A DNA stretch of 64,000 nucleotides from Erythrobacter sp. F6033 (GCF_023016005.1 NZ_JALKAZ010000001.1:806001-870000), one strand, 5' to 3'; counted from the stretch's first letter, positions 25,577 to 35,960 are shown. Numbers and translations: made by a program. The notes: generated from the sequence alone by a model not told the origin.

Positions 25577-26497
25577 ATGGAATCGAAATACGGTAGCCGC
25601 CGCAAACCATCCTCTGGAAAGGGGATGCTCCTAGCGGCTGTTTCATCTTTCGTCATAGGCGGCGCGCTTGTCGGCTATGTGGTCTGGTATAATGCCAGCG
25701 AGACGTCCGCGGTGGAAGCAGAGCCGACCGCGGCGATAGCTGATGCCAGCCCTAGCGCTTCGCCAAGCGCAACGCTGTCTGCTACCCCGACACCTCTGTC
25801 CGAACCGGTTGAGCCGGAGAACGCCGAGGAAGCGGTCGAAGCCGTATCCGGTCTGGCTGAACAGCAGGGCGGTCTTGACCAGCGTCTTGCGGCTGCGGAA
25901 CAGCGCCTTGCACGGCTCGATCTTCAGGCTCAGGCCGCAGCTGGCAACGCCGCGCGCGCCGAAGGTTTGCTGATAGCTTTTGCCACGCGTCGAGCGGTCG
26001 AACGCGGCGCAGAGCTTGGCTATCTTGCCGACCAATTGCGACTGCGGTTCGGCGATGAACGTCCCAATGCAGTTGGCACAATTATCAATTTTTCGCGCAG
26101 TGATCCGCCGATCCGGCTCGATACGCTTCTCGCGCGGTTAGAAGGCCTTGCGCCGCAGCTCGCCGAGACCGAGGAAGGCCCGTCATGGGCGCGGTTCCAG
26201 CGCGAGATTGGCGAGCTGTTCGTGATCCGCCGTGAAAGCACACCTTCGCCTCAACCCCAACGGCGGCTGGAGCGTGCGCGCTTTGCTCTTGAGCAAGGCC
26301 GCTATCAAAACGCGATTGACGAGATCAAGAATATGCCGGGCGCCGAAAAGGCCGAGGCATGGATTGCCGATGCGGAGAAGTTCCGCGACGCTATGGCCGC
26401 GCTCGAGAACATCGAAACCGCCGCAGTGCTTGATCAGGGCGGATTGCGTGATGGCACGGGCGCGTTGGTGAACCAGCCGAGTCCCGTCGAAGAATAG
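25577..26497 (+). CDS. Mitofilin-like inner membrane protein (HemX/COG4223 type)
   Basis: A 306-residue protein with one N-terminal membrane helix (about 17-38), a Pro/Ser/Ala-rich spacer, a coiled-coil-prone Ala/Gln/Arg segment (about 93-125) and a helical C-terminal domain. Its place right after hemCD is the usual one for the alphaproteobacterial homologue of mitochondrial mitofilin (Mic60), which shapes inner membranes. It lacks heme-pathway enzyme motifs. It meets the UbiH-type gene tail to tail with seven bases between. Confidence 0.75.
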   Translation: MESKYGSRRKPSSGKGMLLAAVSSFVIGGALVGYVVWYNASETSAVEAEPTAAIADASPSASPSATLSATPTPLSEPVEPENAEEAVEAVSGLAEQQGGLDQRLAAAEQRLARLDLQAQAAAGNAARAEGLLIAFATRRAVERGAELGYLADQLRLRFGDERPNAVGTIINFSRSDPPIRLDTLLARLEGLAPQLAETEEGPSWARFQREIGELFVIRRESTPSPQPQRRLERARFALEQGRYQNAIDEIKNMPGAEKAEAWIADAEKFRDAMAALENIETAAVLDQGGLRDGTGALVNQPSPVEE

Positions 26498-26504
26498 GCG
26501 GCGA

Positions 26505-27731
26505 TTAAGCTTTTAGCAGTTCTGGCAAATCGCCCGACACGCCGCGCGCTTCATCCATAAAGAACGTCTTGAGCAGATCGGTGCGCTGCACCGCGCTCAT
26601 GCCCAAACGACGCACGGCGGATGCGGTCCTGCCCGGTACGCCAAACAGACGGGTGAGACCGTCGGTCGCCAGTGCGACCATAAAGCTGTCGAGCCCGCGC
26701 CAGTTCTCATAGCGTTTGAGGAGCTGCGCATCGCCCGGATCAAGCCCAATCCGCGCGCCATCGATCAACACTTCCACCAAAGCCGCCGCATCGCGCAGGC
26801 CAAGGTTCAATCCCTGGCCGGCGATCGGGTGAATACCGTGCGCAGCGTCACCGATCAGCGCGAGCCGCTCTCCAGTGATCTTCGCCGTGTGGTGGAAGCC
26901 AAGCGGCCACGAAGAACGCGCGCCAACGCTGGTTACATCACCCAGCACATCGCCCATCCGTTTCTGCACTTCCGCCAGAAAGGCGCGATCACCCAGCTTG
27001 GTGACGGCTTTTCCGTCTTTCTCGGATACTGTCCACACCAGTGAAGAACGGTGCGTGCCATCGGCATCATCATTCATCGGAAGCAGTGCGAATGGACCAG
27101 CGGGATAGAAGATTTCCCATGCGACATTGTCGTGCGGTTTGGAGTGGGTGAGGCCGGCGATGATCGCGCGGTGTTTGTAATCCCATTTGGCAATCGTGAT
27201 GCCCGCGCCATCGCGTGTAGGCGATCCGCGCCCTTCCGCGCCCACCATCAGACGGCCCATCAATTTCTGCGGCTCGCCGCCTTCGACAGAGACGATCGCG
27301 GCTGCGCCAAATTCGCTGCGCTGACGCTCGATCACTTCGGCTTTGGAAACCCAGTTGATCAGAGGCTCTGCAGCGGCGGCCTCGAACATTGCAAGGCGCA
27401 AGCGGCGGTTGGGGAACATGCGTCCCAGTGTGCCTTCGTGTGGCTCAGGCTGGAAATCGAGGCGGCCGGGCAGGTTCTGATCGGTCACCGCGATGCTGGC
27501 GATGTCGCAGGCAAATTCCTCCAACCCCTCGGCGATGCCGATATTGGTGAACAGGTGCCAGCTGGCAGTCGAGATAGCGGTGGCGCGGTCGTCAAACCCC
27601 TCTGCGGTCAATTCCGCCGGATCGGCGCGGTCGATCACATGGCTGGACAGGCCCTGCTTGGCTGCTGCCAATGCTAAAGTCATGCCGACGAGCCCGCCGC
27701 CAAGGATCAGAAGATCGCGTGTATCGTTCAT
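26505..27731 (-). CDS. UbiH/UbiF/VisC/COQ6 family FAD-dependent hydroxylase
   Basis: A 408-residue flavoprotein monooxygenase of ubiquinone synthesis. LILGGGLVGMTLALAAAKQG is the FAD Rossmann motif, a central region has VGAEGRGSPTRD, and LIGDAAHGIHPIAGQGLNLGLRDAAAL is the second FAD block specific to this family. Which ring position it hydroxylates (UbiH, UbiI, UbiF or UbiL type) cannot be decided. It is divergent from dsbD with 79 bases between starts. Confidence 0.9.
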   Translation of the reverse strand: MNDTRDLLILGGGLVGMTLALAAAKQGLSSHVIDRADPAELTAEGFDDRATAISTASWHLFTNIGIAEGLEEFACDIASIAVTDQNLPGRLDFQPEPHEGTLGRMFPNRRLRLAMFEAAAAEPLINWVSKAEVIERQRSEFGAAAIVSVEGGEPQKLMGRLMVGAEGRGSPTRDGAGITIAKWDYKHRAIIAGLTHSKPHDNVAWEIFYPAGPFALLPMNDDADGTHRSSLVWTVSEKDGKAVTKLGDRAFLAEVQKRMGDVLGDVTSVGARSSWPLGFHHTAKITGERLALIGDAAHGIHPIAGQGLNLGLRDAAALVEVLIDGARIGLDPGDAQLLKRYENWRGLDSFMVALATDGLTRLFGVPGRTASAVRRLGMSAVQRTDLLKTFFMDEARGVSGDLPELLKA

Positions 27732-27810
27732 AGCTGCGGTGTCACCTGTCGAGTGTTCATTGCGAATACAATTCGTAGTGCCTAGAGGGTCGAGTGTGTT
27801 CGAGGCAAGA

Positions 27811-29868
27811 ATGTTCCCACTTCCTATTCGTCATTTCGTTGCATGGCTCATTGCGTGCGCTGCAATGCTGGCGGCGATTGCGCCTGCTTCGGCTCAGGAA
27901 ATTCCCACAGAAGCGCGCTACGGCGATGACAATATCGCGGTGGAGCTGCGCGCTGACGGAATGCCAGTGGCGGGTCAGCAATGGATGCTTGCCCTGAAAT
28001 TCACGCCGAGCGCGCCGGAATGGCATGGCTATTGGTCGAACCCTGGCGATGCAGGGCAGGGTATGATGCTACGATTGGCGCTGCCTGATGGCTGGACCAT
28101 GGGTGAGGCGCTGTATCCGGTGCCCAAGACGCTGCTGATCAGCGGGCTGATGAACCACATTTACGAGGGCGAGTACGCAGTATTGGTGCCTGTCAATGTA
28201 CCTGCCGATGCGGAAATCTCCGGCGTTCCTGACTTTGCAGGCCATGTCGAATATCTCGCTTGTACAGACCGTGTCTGCGTTCCGCAGGATGCTGTTCTAA
28301 CCGCGAACCAAGGCGGCGATTTTGCGCGCTGGCAGGCCGAAGTTGCCCCGTTGCTCAGTGCGCGGGAAGGGTTCGAGATTACAAGCACGACCGCGCGTAT
28401 CGCCATACCTCTGCCTGCATCCGTGGACCTGCCAGCCCCGCACGTTTTCGTCGAAAATGAGCGGTTGGTCGATTACGGCGCTGTGCAGACCTTTATGCGC
28501 GAAGGCGATATGTTGGTCGCGGAAATCCCGCTTGATGAATATGGCACGGGCGAAGCCAGCGCGATTTCAGGTATCCTCGCATTTGGTGATGGTGCAGGGG
28601 TCCGGTTTGAAGGTGGCAAAGGCAGCGTTCCCGAACTCAAGACCAAGATCGCTGGGCCGGTCGGTGTCGATACACCGCCGCTCTGGACGCTGATCCTCGG
28701 CGCGCTTGCGGGCGGATTGCTGCTCAACATTATGCCCTGCGTGTTTCCAATACTGAGCCTTAAGGCGCTCTCGCTAGCCCGCGCGGGGGAGAGTGAAGCG
28801 AAGGCGCGGTCGGAAGGCATCGCCTACACGGCCGGCGTCGTGCTGGCCTGTGTCGGACTGGGCGCTCTCATGCTGGCTCTGCGCGCGGCGGGTGAACAGG
28901 TCGGCTGGGCGTTCCAGCTGCAAAGCCCGTCCGTTGTCATCGTTCTGCTGGTTCTGGCGACCATAATCACCGTCAACTTCGCCGGGCTGTTTGAGCTGCC
29001 TTCGTTATCCTTCACACAAGGCGGAAAACCCGCCGGATCATTTGCGACCGGCCTGCTTGCAGCCTTCGCTGCGACCCCGTGCACGGGGCCGTTTATGGCG
29101 GCGGCATTGGGTGCAGCCTTGCTGTTGCCGGTGCCGCAAGCTTTGCTGCTGTTTGCGATGCTTGGCTTAGGTCTTGCTTTGCCATTTCTGCTGATCGGCT
29201 TCGTTCCGGCGCTGCGCAACCGCTTGCCGAAACCGGGCGCTTGGATGGAGACATTCCGCAAGGTGATGGCAATCCCGATGGGGCTCACCGCGCTCGCGCT
29301 GATCTGGCTCACAGTACAGCTGGGCGGACGCGGCTTTGCGATGTTCGCTCTCGTAATGCTGTTTGGCATTGTGCTGGCGCTGGCCGTGGTCGGGCGTTTG
29401 CAATCGGCGGGCAAAATGGCGTGGCCCGCCTTGGGCCTAGTCGCCGCGCCGTTTGTGATCTTCGGCGCGTTTGCCCTCCCTTACAGCTACCAAACGCCGA
29501 GCGCGCAGCCATCGGAGTCGATCCATGAGCCGATTGCCTTCAGCCGCGACGCCCTCGCCGAGGCTCGCGCTTCTGGTCAGCCAGTGTTCCTCTGGTTCAC
29601 CGCCGATTGGTGCGTGACCTGCAAAGTGAACGAAAGCGTCGCGATTGAGCGCGAGAGCGTGCGTGAGGCGTTCGCGGATGCAGGCGTGATCACAATGGTG
29701 GGCGATTGGACCGTGCGCGATGAGGAAATCACCATGTTCCTGACCGAGCAAGGTGCGGCAGGCGTGCCGCTTTACCTTTGGTACGAGCCGGATGCCGAAG
29801 CCGAGCAGCTGCCGCAGGTGCTTACCCCGGATCTACTCGCAGAATATGCGTCACGAAACCGGCGGTAG
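27811..29868 (+). CDS. dsbD: Protein-disulfide reductase DsbD family protein
   Basis: A 685-residue protein. A signal peptide (cleavage near ASAQ, residue 28) is followed by a periplasmic DsbD-alpha/DsbC-like domain (CTDRVCVPQD Cys pair), an eight-helix DsbD core with Cys in NIMPCVFP and ATPCTGPF, and a C-terminal thioredoxin domain with ADWCVTCK. It moves electrons from cytosolic thioredoxin to periplasmic substrates. The in-frame region upstream of ATG 27811 is antisense to the UbiH gene and is not coding. Its 3' end overlaps the converging lipoprotein gene by 18 bases. Confidence 0.9.
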   Translation: MFPLPIRHFVAWLIACAAMLAAIAPASAQEIPTEARYGDDNIAVELRADGMPVAGQQWMLALKFTPSAPEWHGYWSNPGDAGQGMMLRLALPDGWTMGEALYPVPKTLLISGLMNHIYEGEYAVLVPVNVPADAEISGVPDFAGHVEYLACTDRVCVPQDAVLTANQGGDFARWQAEVAPLLSAREGFEITSTTARIAIPLPASVDLPAPHVFVENERLVDYGAVQTFMREGDMLVAEIPLDEYGTGEASAISGILAFGDGAGVRFEGGKGSVPELKTKIAGPVGVDTPPLWTLILGALAGGLLLNIMPCVFPILSLKALSLARAGESEAKARSEGIAYTAGVVLACVGLGALMLALRAAGEQVGWAFQLQSPSVVIVLLVLATIITVNFAGLFELPSLSFTQGGKPAGSFATGLLAAFAATPCTGPFMAAALGAALLLPVPQALLLFAMLGLGLALPFLLIGFVPALRNRLPKPGAWMETFRKVMAIPMGLTALALIWLTVQLGGRGFAMFALVMLFGIVLALAVVGRLQSAGKMAWPALGLVAAPFVIFGAFALPYSYQTPSAQPSESIHEPIAFSRDALAEARASGQPVFLWFTADWCVTCKVNESVAIERESVREAFADAGVITMVGDWTVRDEEITMFLTEQGAAGVPLYLWYEPDAEAEQLPQVLTPDLLAEYASRNRR

Positions 29869-30522
29869 AGGCGTTTCTGACGTGTCCTGCTCGTCTGCGC
29901 TCGACTCTTCTGAGGTTGGTTCTTCGCCTTCAATCGGTTCGTCATCTGGCGCTTCAACGACCGGCGGAATGCCCCTGCATTCGCTCAGCAATTCTTCCGG
30001 CAAACGGCTGGCATTGAGCGTCACCATACCGGCACCAGGAACAGTGACGGTCGCCTGACGTGGGCCGTTGAACGGCTCCCACTTGGTATCTGCCGCAGGA
30101 AGCTCTCCCTGCCACACAAAGCTTCTGCCTTGCTTGGTAGCATCGACTTCAATCCGCCCAATTGAGCCATTGCCGATCAAAGCGAGCAATGCGCCTGCGC
30201 CCTCATCGGCAGGGCTGATCCGTGTGATCCGCATGACCTCGGACTGCCCGTCACGCTCGATACAAGCGAGGGCAATGAGGGCAGGTTCGCCCGGCACACC
30301 ATAGATGATCCGGTTCGCCTCGGTAGACTGCGCCCAGATCGCCCCTTCGGTGTCAGGCGAAGCAAGCGGCTCAGACGCGTAGGTCGGCTCACTAGCAGGC
30401 ATTTCGCGGTCGAGACCCGCATCCGTGGGCGGAGGCTTGCAGGCGGCGAGGGCGAGCACCGGGAATGAAAGAATACCGATTTTAATCAAATCCGAAATTC
30501 CGATCTGCAAGAATGGCTGCAT
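29851..30522 (-). CDS. Hypothetical lipoprotein
   Basis: A roughly 223-residue protein with a lipobox (PVLALAAC-K), then a Pro/Ser/Glu-rich stretch, a central domain with IIYGVPGEPALIALACIERDG and FVWQGELPA, and a very acidic tail. No family is recognised with certainty. The start is unclear: ATG 30522 gives a long leader, while TTG 30489 gives a more normal 17-residue lipoprotein signal (M-I-K-I-G-I-L...). Neither has a good Shine-Dalgarno site. It is 23 bases downstream of the pentapeptide gene on the same strand. Confidence 0.65.
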   Translation of the reverse strand: MQPFLQIGISDLIKIGILSFPVLALAACKPPPTDAGLDREMPASEPTYASEPLASPDTEGAIWAQSTEANRIIYGVPGEPALIALACIERDGQSEVMRITRISPADEGAGALLALIGNGSIGRIEVDATKQGRSFVWQGELPAADTKWEPFNGPRQATVTVPGAGMVTLNASRLPEELLSECRGIPPVVEAPDDEPIEGEEPTSEESSADEQDTSETPLPPVS

Positions 30523-30545
30523 AGGGCGCGAAACCAATTGTATAA

Positions 30546-32270
30546 TCAGCCTCTGAACCTCTCTTGCTCGCTTCGCGCGAAACCGCGGTCGACCCACTGC
30601 TGTCTTAACTGAGTTTGCTCTTCTGGTGTCATTCGATCCCAATCCGCACTCAATGCGGTCTTTAAGCTTATCGAGGAGTTACTGAAAAGACCATGCGGCG
30701 GGATTTCAATACCCTGCAATTCCGCATCGTTCAGCATGATCATCTTCGATGGCTTGGCCTTGCCTTTCAAGTTTCTTAGCTTGGCTGAGGTGAAGTCGAA
30801 ATGATACATTTCACATTCTTTGACATAGAAAATGTCGATGAAGGCCTTTCGAGCAGTTGCTTGATCTATGTTGGAATGCGCAAAGCTTACATGCCTCAGC
30901 GTGGCACTATCGAAATGGGTTTTCTTGATCGTTGCGTGATCAAAGCGAGCGTAGTCCAGGCTGCTGTGGTTGAATTTCGAATCCACGACGGTTGCCCCAA
31001 TGAATCTAGTACCGAGGCTGTCGGCCGAACGCTCATCGCCACAATTGCGCGTGTAAGAGAAATTGGCACCGATCAGACTGGCTCGATCGAAGATCGCACC
31101 AGAAATATCACAACCGACCAGGCTTGCCCCGTCTAACTTACAGTTGAAGAAGCTGGCGCCAGATAGATTGGCAAAGTCCAGTTTCGCACCAGAAAGGTCT
31201 GCATAAGCGAAGGTCGCCGACTGCAGGTTCGCCTCTTCAAAATGCGCTTTCGTCAACGAGGCACCTAGAAATGAGCACTCGGACAAATCGAGTCGGCTGC
31301 AAATGGCACCCCTGTTGAACTCTTGTTCCGCAAAATGAGACGTTACAAAATTCAGATCGCGTCTGAAGATACGATCAGCTTCATCTTTAAGTAGAAAACG
31401 CTCGGCTTTTGTTATTGGCCCGATTTGCGACTGGGTTTTATCGAACTCTCTCGAAATGTCGGCGTGCTGGCGCTCCACTTCAGCCATGAGATCGGGTCGA
31501 GTTTCCGGCGGGATACGCGTCTCTTTCGCGAGGAGGTTTTGGATGGTTGAATACCCGTTGACGGTCGCGCTCGTTTCAAGCCGCGCCCGCAACAGTTCCC
31601 ATGCTGGTCGGCGAAAGCTCACACCATACTCACCGCGTAAGAACGGCCTGAGCTGGTGGACCGCGGCGATTTGCAGAGTTGAACGAGACTTCTTTGATAA
31701 CGACTTGTTGAGGGCACCAGCCGCGCGCAACTGTATCTCTTGAAACTCTTTGAGGTTGATGTCTTTCCGCTGGTTTTCCAAGTTTGCCCTAGCATTGAAA
31801 TCTCGAAAAGCCCACAAAACAAAGGCCGCTGGAGCTGCAACGAAAACCAGAATGGGCTGAGCCAGATTGCTCCAGCCCAGATCGTTCTCTGGCCAAAGCG
31901 TGTCGAGCCAGGCTGATAGCTTCCCATTTGTCGGCTCCGATGTGCCAACAACTTCGATAGCGTTCATCGTTTCGACGATCGAAAAGAAACCGAAAAGCGG
32001 GATACCCACACCGATAAGTATGAGAACAACTGGCCTGGTAACAGTCTCGATTATGGCACGCAGGCTAACCTGTTCGTTCCAAGCACGAGTGAACAGTATC
32101 CAACGGATACGAATCTTGACCCCAACTTTGAAGAGAGTCTTACTTTCATCGCAGCGATCAATTAGCCAGTTTCCAGCTTTTCCAATTGCATCAAAGATCG
32201 CCAATCGAAAAATATGAAGAAGAGACAGTAGGCCAAAGAATAGAAGAAAGTTAATTAGTAGTGATCGCAT
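30546..32270 (-). CDS. Membrane pentapeptide-repeat protein
   Basis: A 574-residue protein. The N-terminal 165 residues carry about four hydrophobic helices (near 4-22, 80-100, 140-160), then a helical linker, then about 16 pentapeptide repeats of the A(D/N)Lxx type from about residue 345 to 500 (for example ANLQS, ADLSG, ANLSG, ASLVG, ASLIG), which would form a right-handed quadrilateral beta-helix. Function is unknown; some pentapeptide proteins mimic DNA, but a membrane form argues against that here. The gene is visibly less GC-rich than its neighbours, which suggests transfer. No Shine-Dalgarno site precedes the ATG. Confidence 0.8.
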   Translation of the reverse strand: MRSLLINFLLFFGLLSLLHIFRLAIFDAIGKAGNWLIDRCDESKTLFKVGVKIRIRWILFTRAWNEQVSLRAIIETVTRPVVLILIGVGIPLFGFFSIVETMNAIEVVGTSEPTNGKLSAWLDTLWPENDLGWSNLAQPILVFVAAPAAFVLWAFRDFNARANLENQRKDINLKEFQEIQLRAAGALNKSLSKKSRSTLQIAAVHQLRPFLRGEYGVSFRRPAWELLRARLETSATVNGYSTIQNLLAKETRIPPETRPDLMAEVERQHADISREFDKTQSQIGPITKAERFLLKDEADRIFRRDLNFVTSHFAEQEFNRGAICSRLDLSECSFLGASLTKAHFEEANLQSATFAYADLSGAKLDFANLSGASFFNCKLDGASLVGCDISGAIFDRASLIGANFSYTRNCGDERSADSLGTRFIGATVVDSKFNHSSLDYARFDHATIKKTHFDSATLRHVSFAHSNIDQATARKAFIDIFYVKECEMYHFDFTSAKLRNLKGKAKPSKMIMLNDAELQGIEIPPHGLFSNSSISLKTALSADWDRMTPEEQTQLRQQWVDRGFARSEQERFRG

Positions 32271-32351
32271 ATGAAAAATTCGGTTTTCAAGATTTCCTGA
32301 ATTTTTCTAAATGATGGTATTTCAAGATGTATGCAAGACTAACACGTTATT

Positions 32352-34547
32352 TTACGGCTTCCCACCCATAAATTTCGTCCGCTTCTTCCCGTATTTCGTC
32401 TTACGCGTGCCAGGGCGACCTGCATCTGACCGGCCAACTTTCGGCGCTTTCTTCTCGCTATCGGGCAGGCCCAGCTCGTCATTCTCCAGCCGCCGGATTT
32501 CGTCGCGTAGGCGTCCGGCTTCTTCGAATTCGAGGTTCGCGGCGGCGTCGCGCATGCGTTTTTCGAGGTCTTCGATGTAGCTGCGCAGATTGTGGCCAAC
32601 CATATTGTTGACCTGATCATCGCCAGTATCGACCACCACGCCATCTTGTGAGGCGGTGTGGGCGACGATGTCGGCAATGTCGCGCTTGATCGTTTGCGGC
32701 GTGATACCGTGTTCTTCGTTGTAGGCGCGCTGTTTCTCGCGGCGGCGATCGGTTTCGGCCATCGCGCGTTCCATGCTGCCGGTGATCCGATCGGCATAGA
32801 GAATGACTTTGCCATCGACGTTACGCGCAGCGCGGCCAATAGTCTGGACAAGCGAGGTTTCGCTGCGCAAAAAGCCTTCCTTGTCCGCGTCCAAAATCGC
32901 GACTAGTCCGCATTCGGGAATATCGAGCCCTTCGCGCAGCAGGTTGATCCCGATCAGCACGTCGTAAACGCCCATCCGCAGGTCACGGATCAGCTCGATC
33001 CGCTCCAGCGTCTCAACGTCGGAGTGCATGTAACGAACGCGAACCCCCGCCTCGTGCATAAATTCGGTAAGGTCTTCCGCCATCCGCTTGGTCAGCGTGG
33101 TGACAAGCGTGCGGTAGCCTTTCTTGGCCGTCGTGAGGCATTCCTGAATGCAATCCTGCACCTGATCCTCAACGGGGCGGATTTCGACCGGCGGGTCGAT
33201 CAGGCCGGTGGGGCGAATAACCTGTTCGGCGAACACGCCGCCGGTCTGTTCCATTTCCCAATTGCCGGGCGTTGCTGAGACGCAGAAAGTCTGCGGGCGC
33301 ATCGCGTCCCACTCGTTGAACCGCAATGGACGGTTGTCGATGCAGGATGGCAGGCGGAAACCGTATTCGGCGAGCGTGATTTTGCGGCGGTGATCGCCTT
33401 TGGACATCGCGCCGATCTGCGGTACGGTCTGGTGGCTCTCATCCACGAATAGCAGCGCGTTTTCGGGCAGATACTCGAACAATGTGGGCGGCGGTTCACC
33501 TGGCAGGCGGCCCGTCAGAAAGCGGGAATAGTTTTCGATGCCCGCGCAAGATCCGGTTGCAGCGATCATTTCCAGATCAAAATGGGTGCGCTGTTCAAGG
33601 CGCTGGTGTTCGAGCAATTGCCCCTCGGCCTCAAGCTCCTTCAGCCGCTCGGCCAGTTCAAATTTGATCGCTTCTGCCGCCTGCTTCATCGTCGGTCCGG
33701 GCGTCACATAGTGGCTGTTGGCGTAAACCCGCACGGTTTCCAGAGACGCGCCTTTTTCGCCGGTCAGCGGGTCAAACTCGTTGATCTCTTCGATGTCGTC
33801 GCCGAAGAAACTGATCCGCCAGGCCATGTCTTCGTAGTGGCTCGGGAAAATCTCCAGATTGTCGCCGCGCACCCGGAAAGTGCCGCGCTGGAACGCAGCA
33901 TCGTTGCGCTTGTATTGCAACGCGACAAGCTTGCGGATCAGTTCGCGCTGATCGACGGTGGCGTCTTTCTTGATGTCGAAAATCATCGCCGAATAGGTTT
34001 CGACCGATCCGATACCGTAGAGGCACGATACCGAGGCAACGATGATCACATCGTCGCGCTCCAGCAGAGACCGCGTGGCCGAGTGGCGCATCCGGTCAAT
34101 CGCTTCGTTCACGCTCGACTCTTTCTCGATGTAAGTGTCGGAGCGCGGGACGTAGGCTTCGGGTTGGTAATAGTCGTAATAGCTGACGAAATACTCGACC
34201 GCGTTGTTCGGGAAGAAGCTCTTGAACTCCCCGTAGAGCTGCGCGGCGAGGATCTTGTTCGGCGCAAGGATCAGGGCGGGGCGTTGAAGCGTCTCGATCA
34301 CCTTGGCCATCGTGAAGGTCTTGCCCGAACCCGTGACACCGAGCAGAGTTTGCGTCTGGTCGCCGGCAAGCGTTCCCTCGACCAGTTCCTTGATCGCTGT
34401 CGGCTGATCGCCCGCGGGTTCATAGTCAGAGACAAGCTCAAACTTTTTGCCCGGCATGCTCTTTTCAGGGCGGTTGGGGCGGTGCGGGGTGAAGTCTTCG
34501 CTGGTGTCCGGCTCTTCCAGCCCGCGTCTGATGATCAATTCGGCCAT
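32352..34547 (-). CDS. uvrB: UvrABC system protein B
   Basis: A 731-residue excision-repair helicase. Walker A GVTGSGKT, the damage-probing beta-hairpin region [21 protein letters not shown], helicase motif II region [21 protein letters not shown] and a C-terminal UVR domain ([24 protein letters not shown]) for UvrA/UvrC contact are present. The N-terminal extension [24 protein letters not shown] is typical of alphaproteobacterial UvrB, so I use ATG 34547 (ATG 34556 is possible). Full length. Confidence 0.96.
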   Translation of the reverse strand: MAELIIRRGLEEPDTSEDFTPHRPNRPEKSMPGKKFELVSDYEPAGDQPTAIKELVEGTLAGDQTQTLLGVTGSGKTFTMAKVIETLQRPALILAPNKILAAQLYGEFKSFFPNNAVEYFVSYYDYYQPEAYVPRSDTYIEKESSVNEAIDRMRHSATRSLLERDDVIIVASVSCLYGIGSVETYSAMIFDIKKDATVDQRELIRKLVALQYKRNDAAFQRGTFRVRGDNLEIFPSHYEDMAWRISFFGDDIEEINEFDPLTGEKGASLETVRVYANSHYVTPGPTMKQAAEAIKFELAERLKELEAEGQLLEHQRLEQRTHFDLEMIAATGSCAGIENYSRFLTGRLPGEPPPTLFEYLPENALLFVDESHQTVPQIGAMSKGDHRRKITLAEYGFRLPSCIDNRPLRFNEWDAMRPQTFCVSATPGNWEMEQTGGVFAEQVIRPTGLIDPPVEIRPVEDQVQDCIQECLTTAKKGYRTLVTTLTKRMAEDLTEFMHEAGVRVRYMHSDVETLERIELIRDLRMGVYDVLIGINLLREGLDIPECGLVAILDADKEGFLRSETSLVQTIGRAARNVDGKVILYADRITGSMERAMAETDRRREKQRAYNEEHGITPQTIKRDIADIVAHTASQDGVVVDTGDDQVNNMVGHNLRSYIEDLEKRMRDAAANLEFEEAGRLRDEIRRLENDELGLPDSEKKAPKVGRSDAGRPGTRKTKYGKKRTKFMGGKP

Positions 34548-34630
34548 GGCAGTCATATGGGCGCAGATGAGGGCTTGCTCAAGCGTTCGTGACACTTCAA
34601 CAAGGGGTAAGCACATTGGAGGGAATTTTT

Positions 34631-35173
34631 ATGCGTATTCAGACTGTTTTGATCACCGCTTCGGCGCTTACTCTTGCCGCCTGTGGCAGCCCTGGCGGAG
34701 ATGCGGACACGGATGGCGACGGTGTTGTATCGGCAGATGAAGCAGAAGCTCTCTCCAATGCGGCAGGCGATGACATCAAACCGCTTCCAGGAAACTACAA
34801 GGTCGAAACCACATTCGTGAAAGCCGAAGGCCTGCCGAAGGAAATGCTCGATATGATGAGCGCATCGATGGGTAACAGTATGGAATTTTGTCTGACCCCT
34901 GAAATGGCGGCAGAAGGTTTTGGCCAGCGTCCAGACCAAGAAGATGACGGCTGCACGATGGAAAAATATGTGATCGACGGCAACAATATGGACATGGCGA
35001 TGTCTTGCACGGCGCCGGATGGATCGGGCCCGATGACAATGGGTATGTCGGGTACGGTTAGTCCGACAGAATCCGATCTGGTCATGACATCCAAAGGCAT
35101 GATCCCCGGCATGGATGACGCAAGCATCGAAATGCGCGTTCAACAGACGCGGATCGGTGATTGTGAGGAGTGA
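34631..35173 (+). CDS. DUF3617 lipoprotein with an EF-hand loop
   Basis: A 180-residue protein with lipobox LTLAAC-G (Cys 18). Right after it residues 26-37 (D-T-D-G-D-G-V-V-S-A-D-E) form a complete calcium-binding EF-hand loop. The rest is a DUF3617 domain: PGNYKVETTFV, LPKEMLDMM, MEFCLTPEMA, and late Cys residues, suggesting disulfides. Family function is unknown. ATG 34631 has GGAGGG eight bases upstream. It is divergent from uvrB. Confidence 0.82.
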   Translation: MRIQTVLITASALTLAACGSPGGDADTDGDGVVSADEAEALSNAAGDDIKPLPGNYKVETTFVKAEGLPKEMLDMMSASMGNSMEFCLTPEMAAEGFGQRPDQEDDGCTMEKYVIDGNNMDMAMSCTAPDGSGPMTMGMSGTVSPTESDLVMTSKGMIPGMDDASIEMRVQQTRIGDCEE

Positions 35174-35216
35174 TTTTTCACTCCATATTTAGCCGAAAGT
35201 GCTAAAGCGTTACGTG

Positions 35217-35960
35217 ATGACGAAAACTGACATCACCTTGCGCGAACGTTTGCGGCTTGCGCTGCAAAAAATAGAAGGCCCGGCGCCCGCGCGTCCGGGC
35301 CTTCGGCATATGCTGGGCGAAGCAACATATCCGTTGTCTCCGATTGCCGTCCGTGTTCGGCCAGCGCCGCAGGTGGAAAAGGCCGCTAAGCCTAAAATCG
35401 TGGTGATGTTGCCCGGATTTGTCGCGACACCGCGCACCATGCAGTACCTCTCACACCAGATTGAGCGTGCTGGTCACAAAGCGAAAAACTGGAAGCTGGG
35501 TTTCAATTCAGGCCCGACATTAGAGCGGGTTGAGGCTTTGGAGCAGAGGCTGCTCGAAGTGCGTGACAGGTACGGGACCAAGCCCGTTCTGCTTGGGTGG
35601 AGCTTGGGAGGGATGTTTGCCCGCGAACTGGCGCATCGTCAGCCGGATGCGGTTTCAAAAGTGATGACGATGGGGTCGCCGTTTTCGGGTGATCCACGCG
35701 CCAACAATGCGTGGAGGCTTTATCAATTCGTCGCAGGCCATCCGGTCGATGCACCGCCGATAGAGCGGCGTGAGGGCACAAAGCCTCCGGTTGAAACGGT
35801 CGCGCTTTGGAGCGATCGGGACGGAGTGATTGCACCGGACTGCGCGCGCGGTGAAGCGCATGAACGAGACCGCGAATGCATGGTCGATTGTACCCATATG
35901 GGCTTTTCTTATGCGCCAGAGGCTATTCGTGCAGTTCTTTTGGAACTTGATCGCGATTGA
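35217..35960 (+). CDS. Alpha/beta hydrolase
   Basis: A 247-residue alpha/beta-hydrolase fold protein. MLPGFVATPRTM is the oxyanion-side strand, GWSLGGMFA the nucleophile elbow with Ser, WSDRDGVIAP supplies the acid, and DCTHMGF the catalytic His. The VMTMGSPFSGDPRANN segment resembles lipase-type esterases. No signal peptide, so it acts in the cytosol. The start may be GTG 35199 or ATG 35217; neither has a strong ribosome site. It precedes the Anbu operon by 76 bases in the same direction; whether it belongs to it is unclear. Confidence 0.8.
   Translation: MTKTDITLRERLRLALQKIEGPAPARPGLRHMLGEATYPLSPIAVRVRPAPQVEKAAKPKIVVMLPGFVATPRTMQYLSHQIERAGHKAKNWKLGFNSGPTLERVEALEQRLLEVRDRYGTKPVLLGWSLGGMFARELAHRQPDAVSKVMTMGSPFSGDPRANNAWRLYQFVAGHPVDAPPIERREGTKPPVETVALWSDRDGVIAPDCARGEAHERDRECMVDCTHMGFSYAPEAIRAVLLELDRD

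Noticed and set aside
35168..35183. GGAGTG / CACTCC hairpin after the DUF3617 gene
   Set aside because: Only six base pairs and ATATTT afterwards; possible weak terminator but not supportable.
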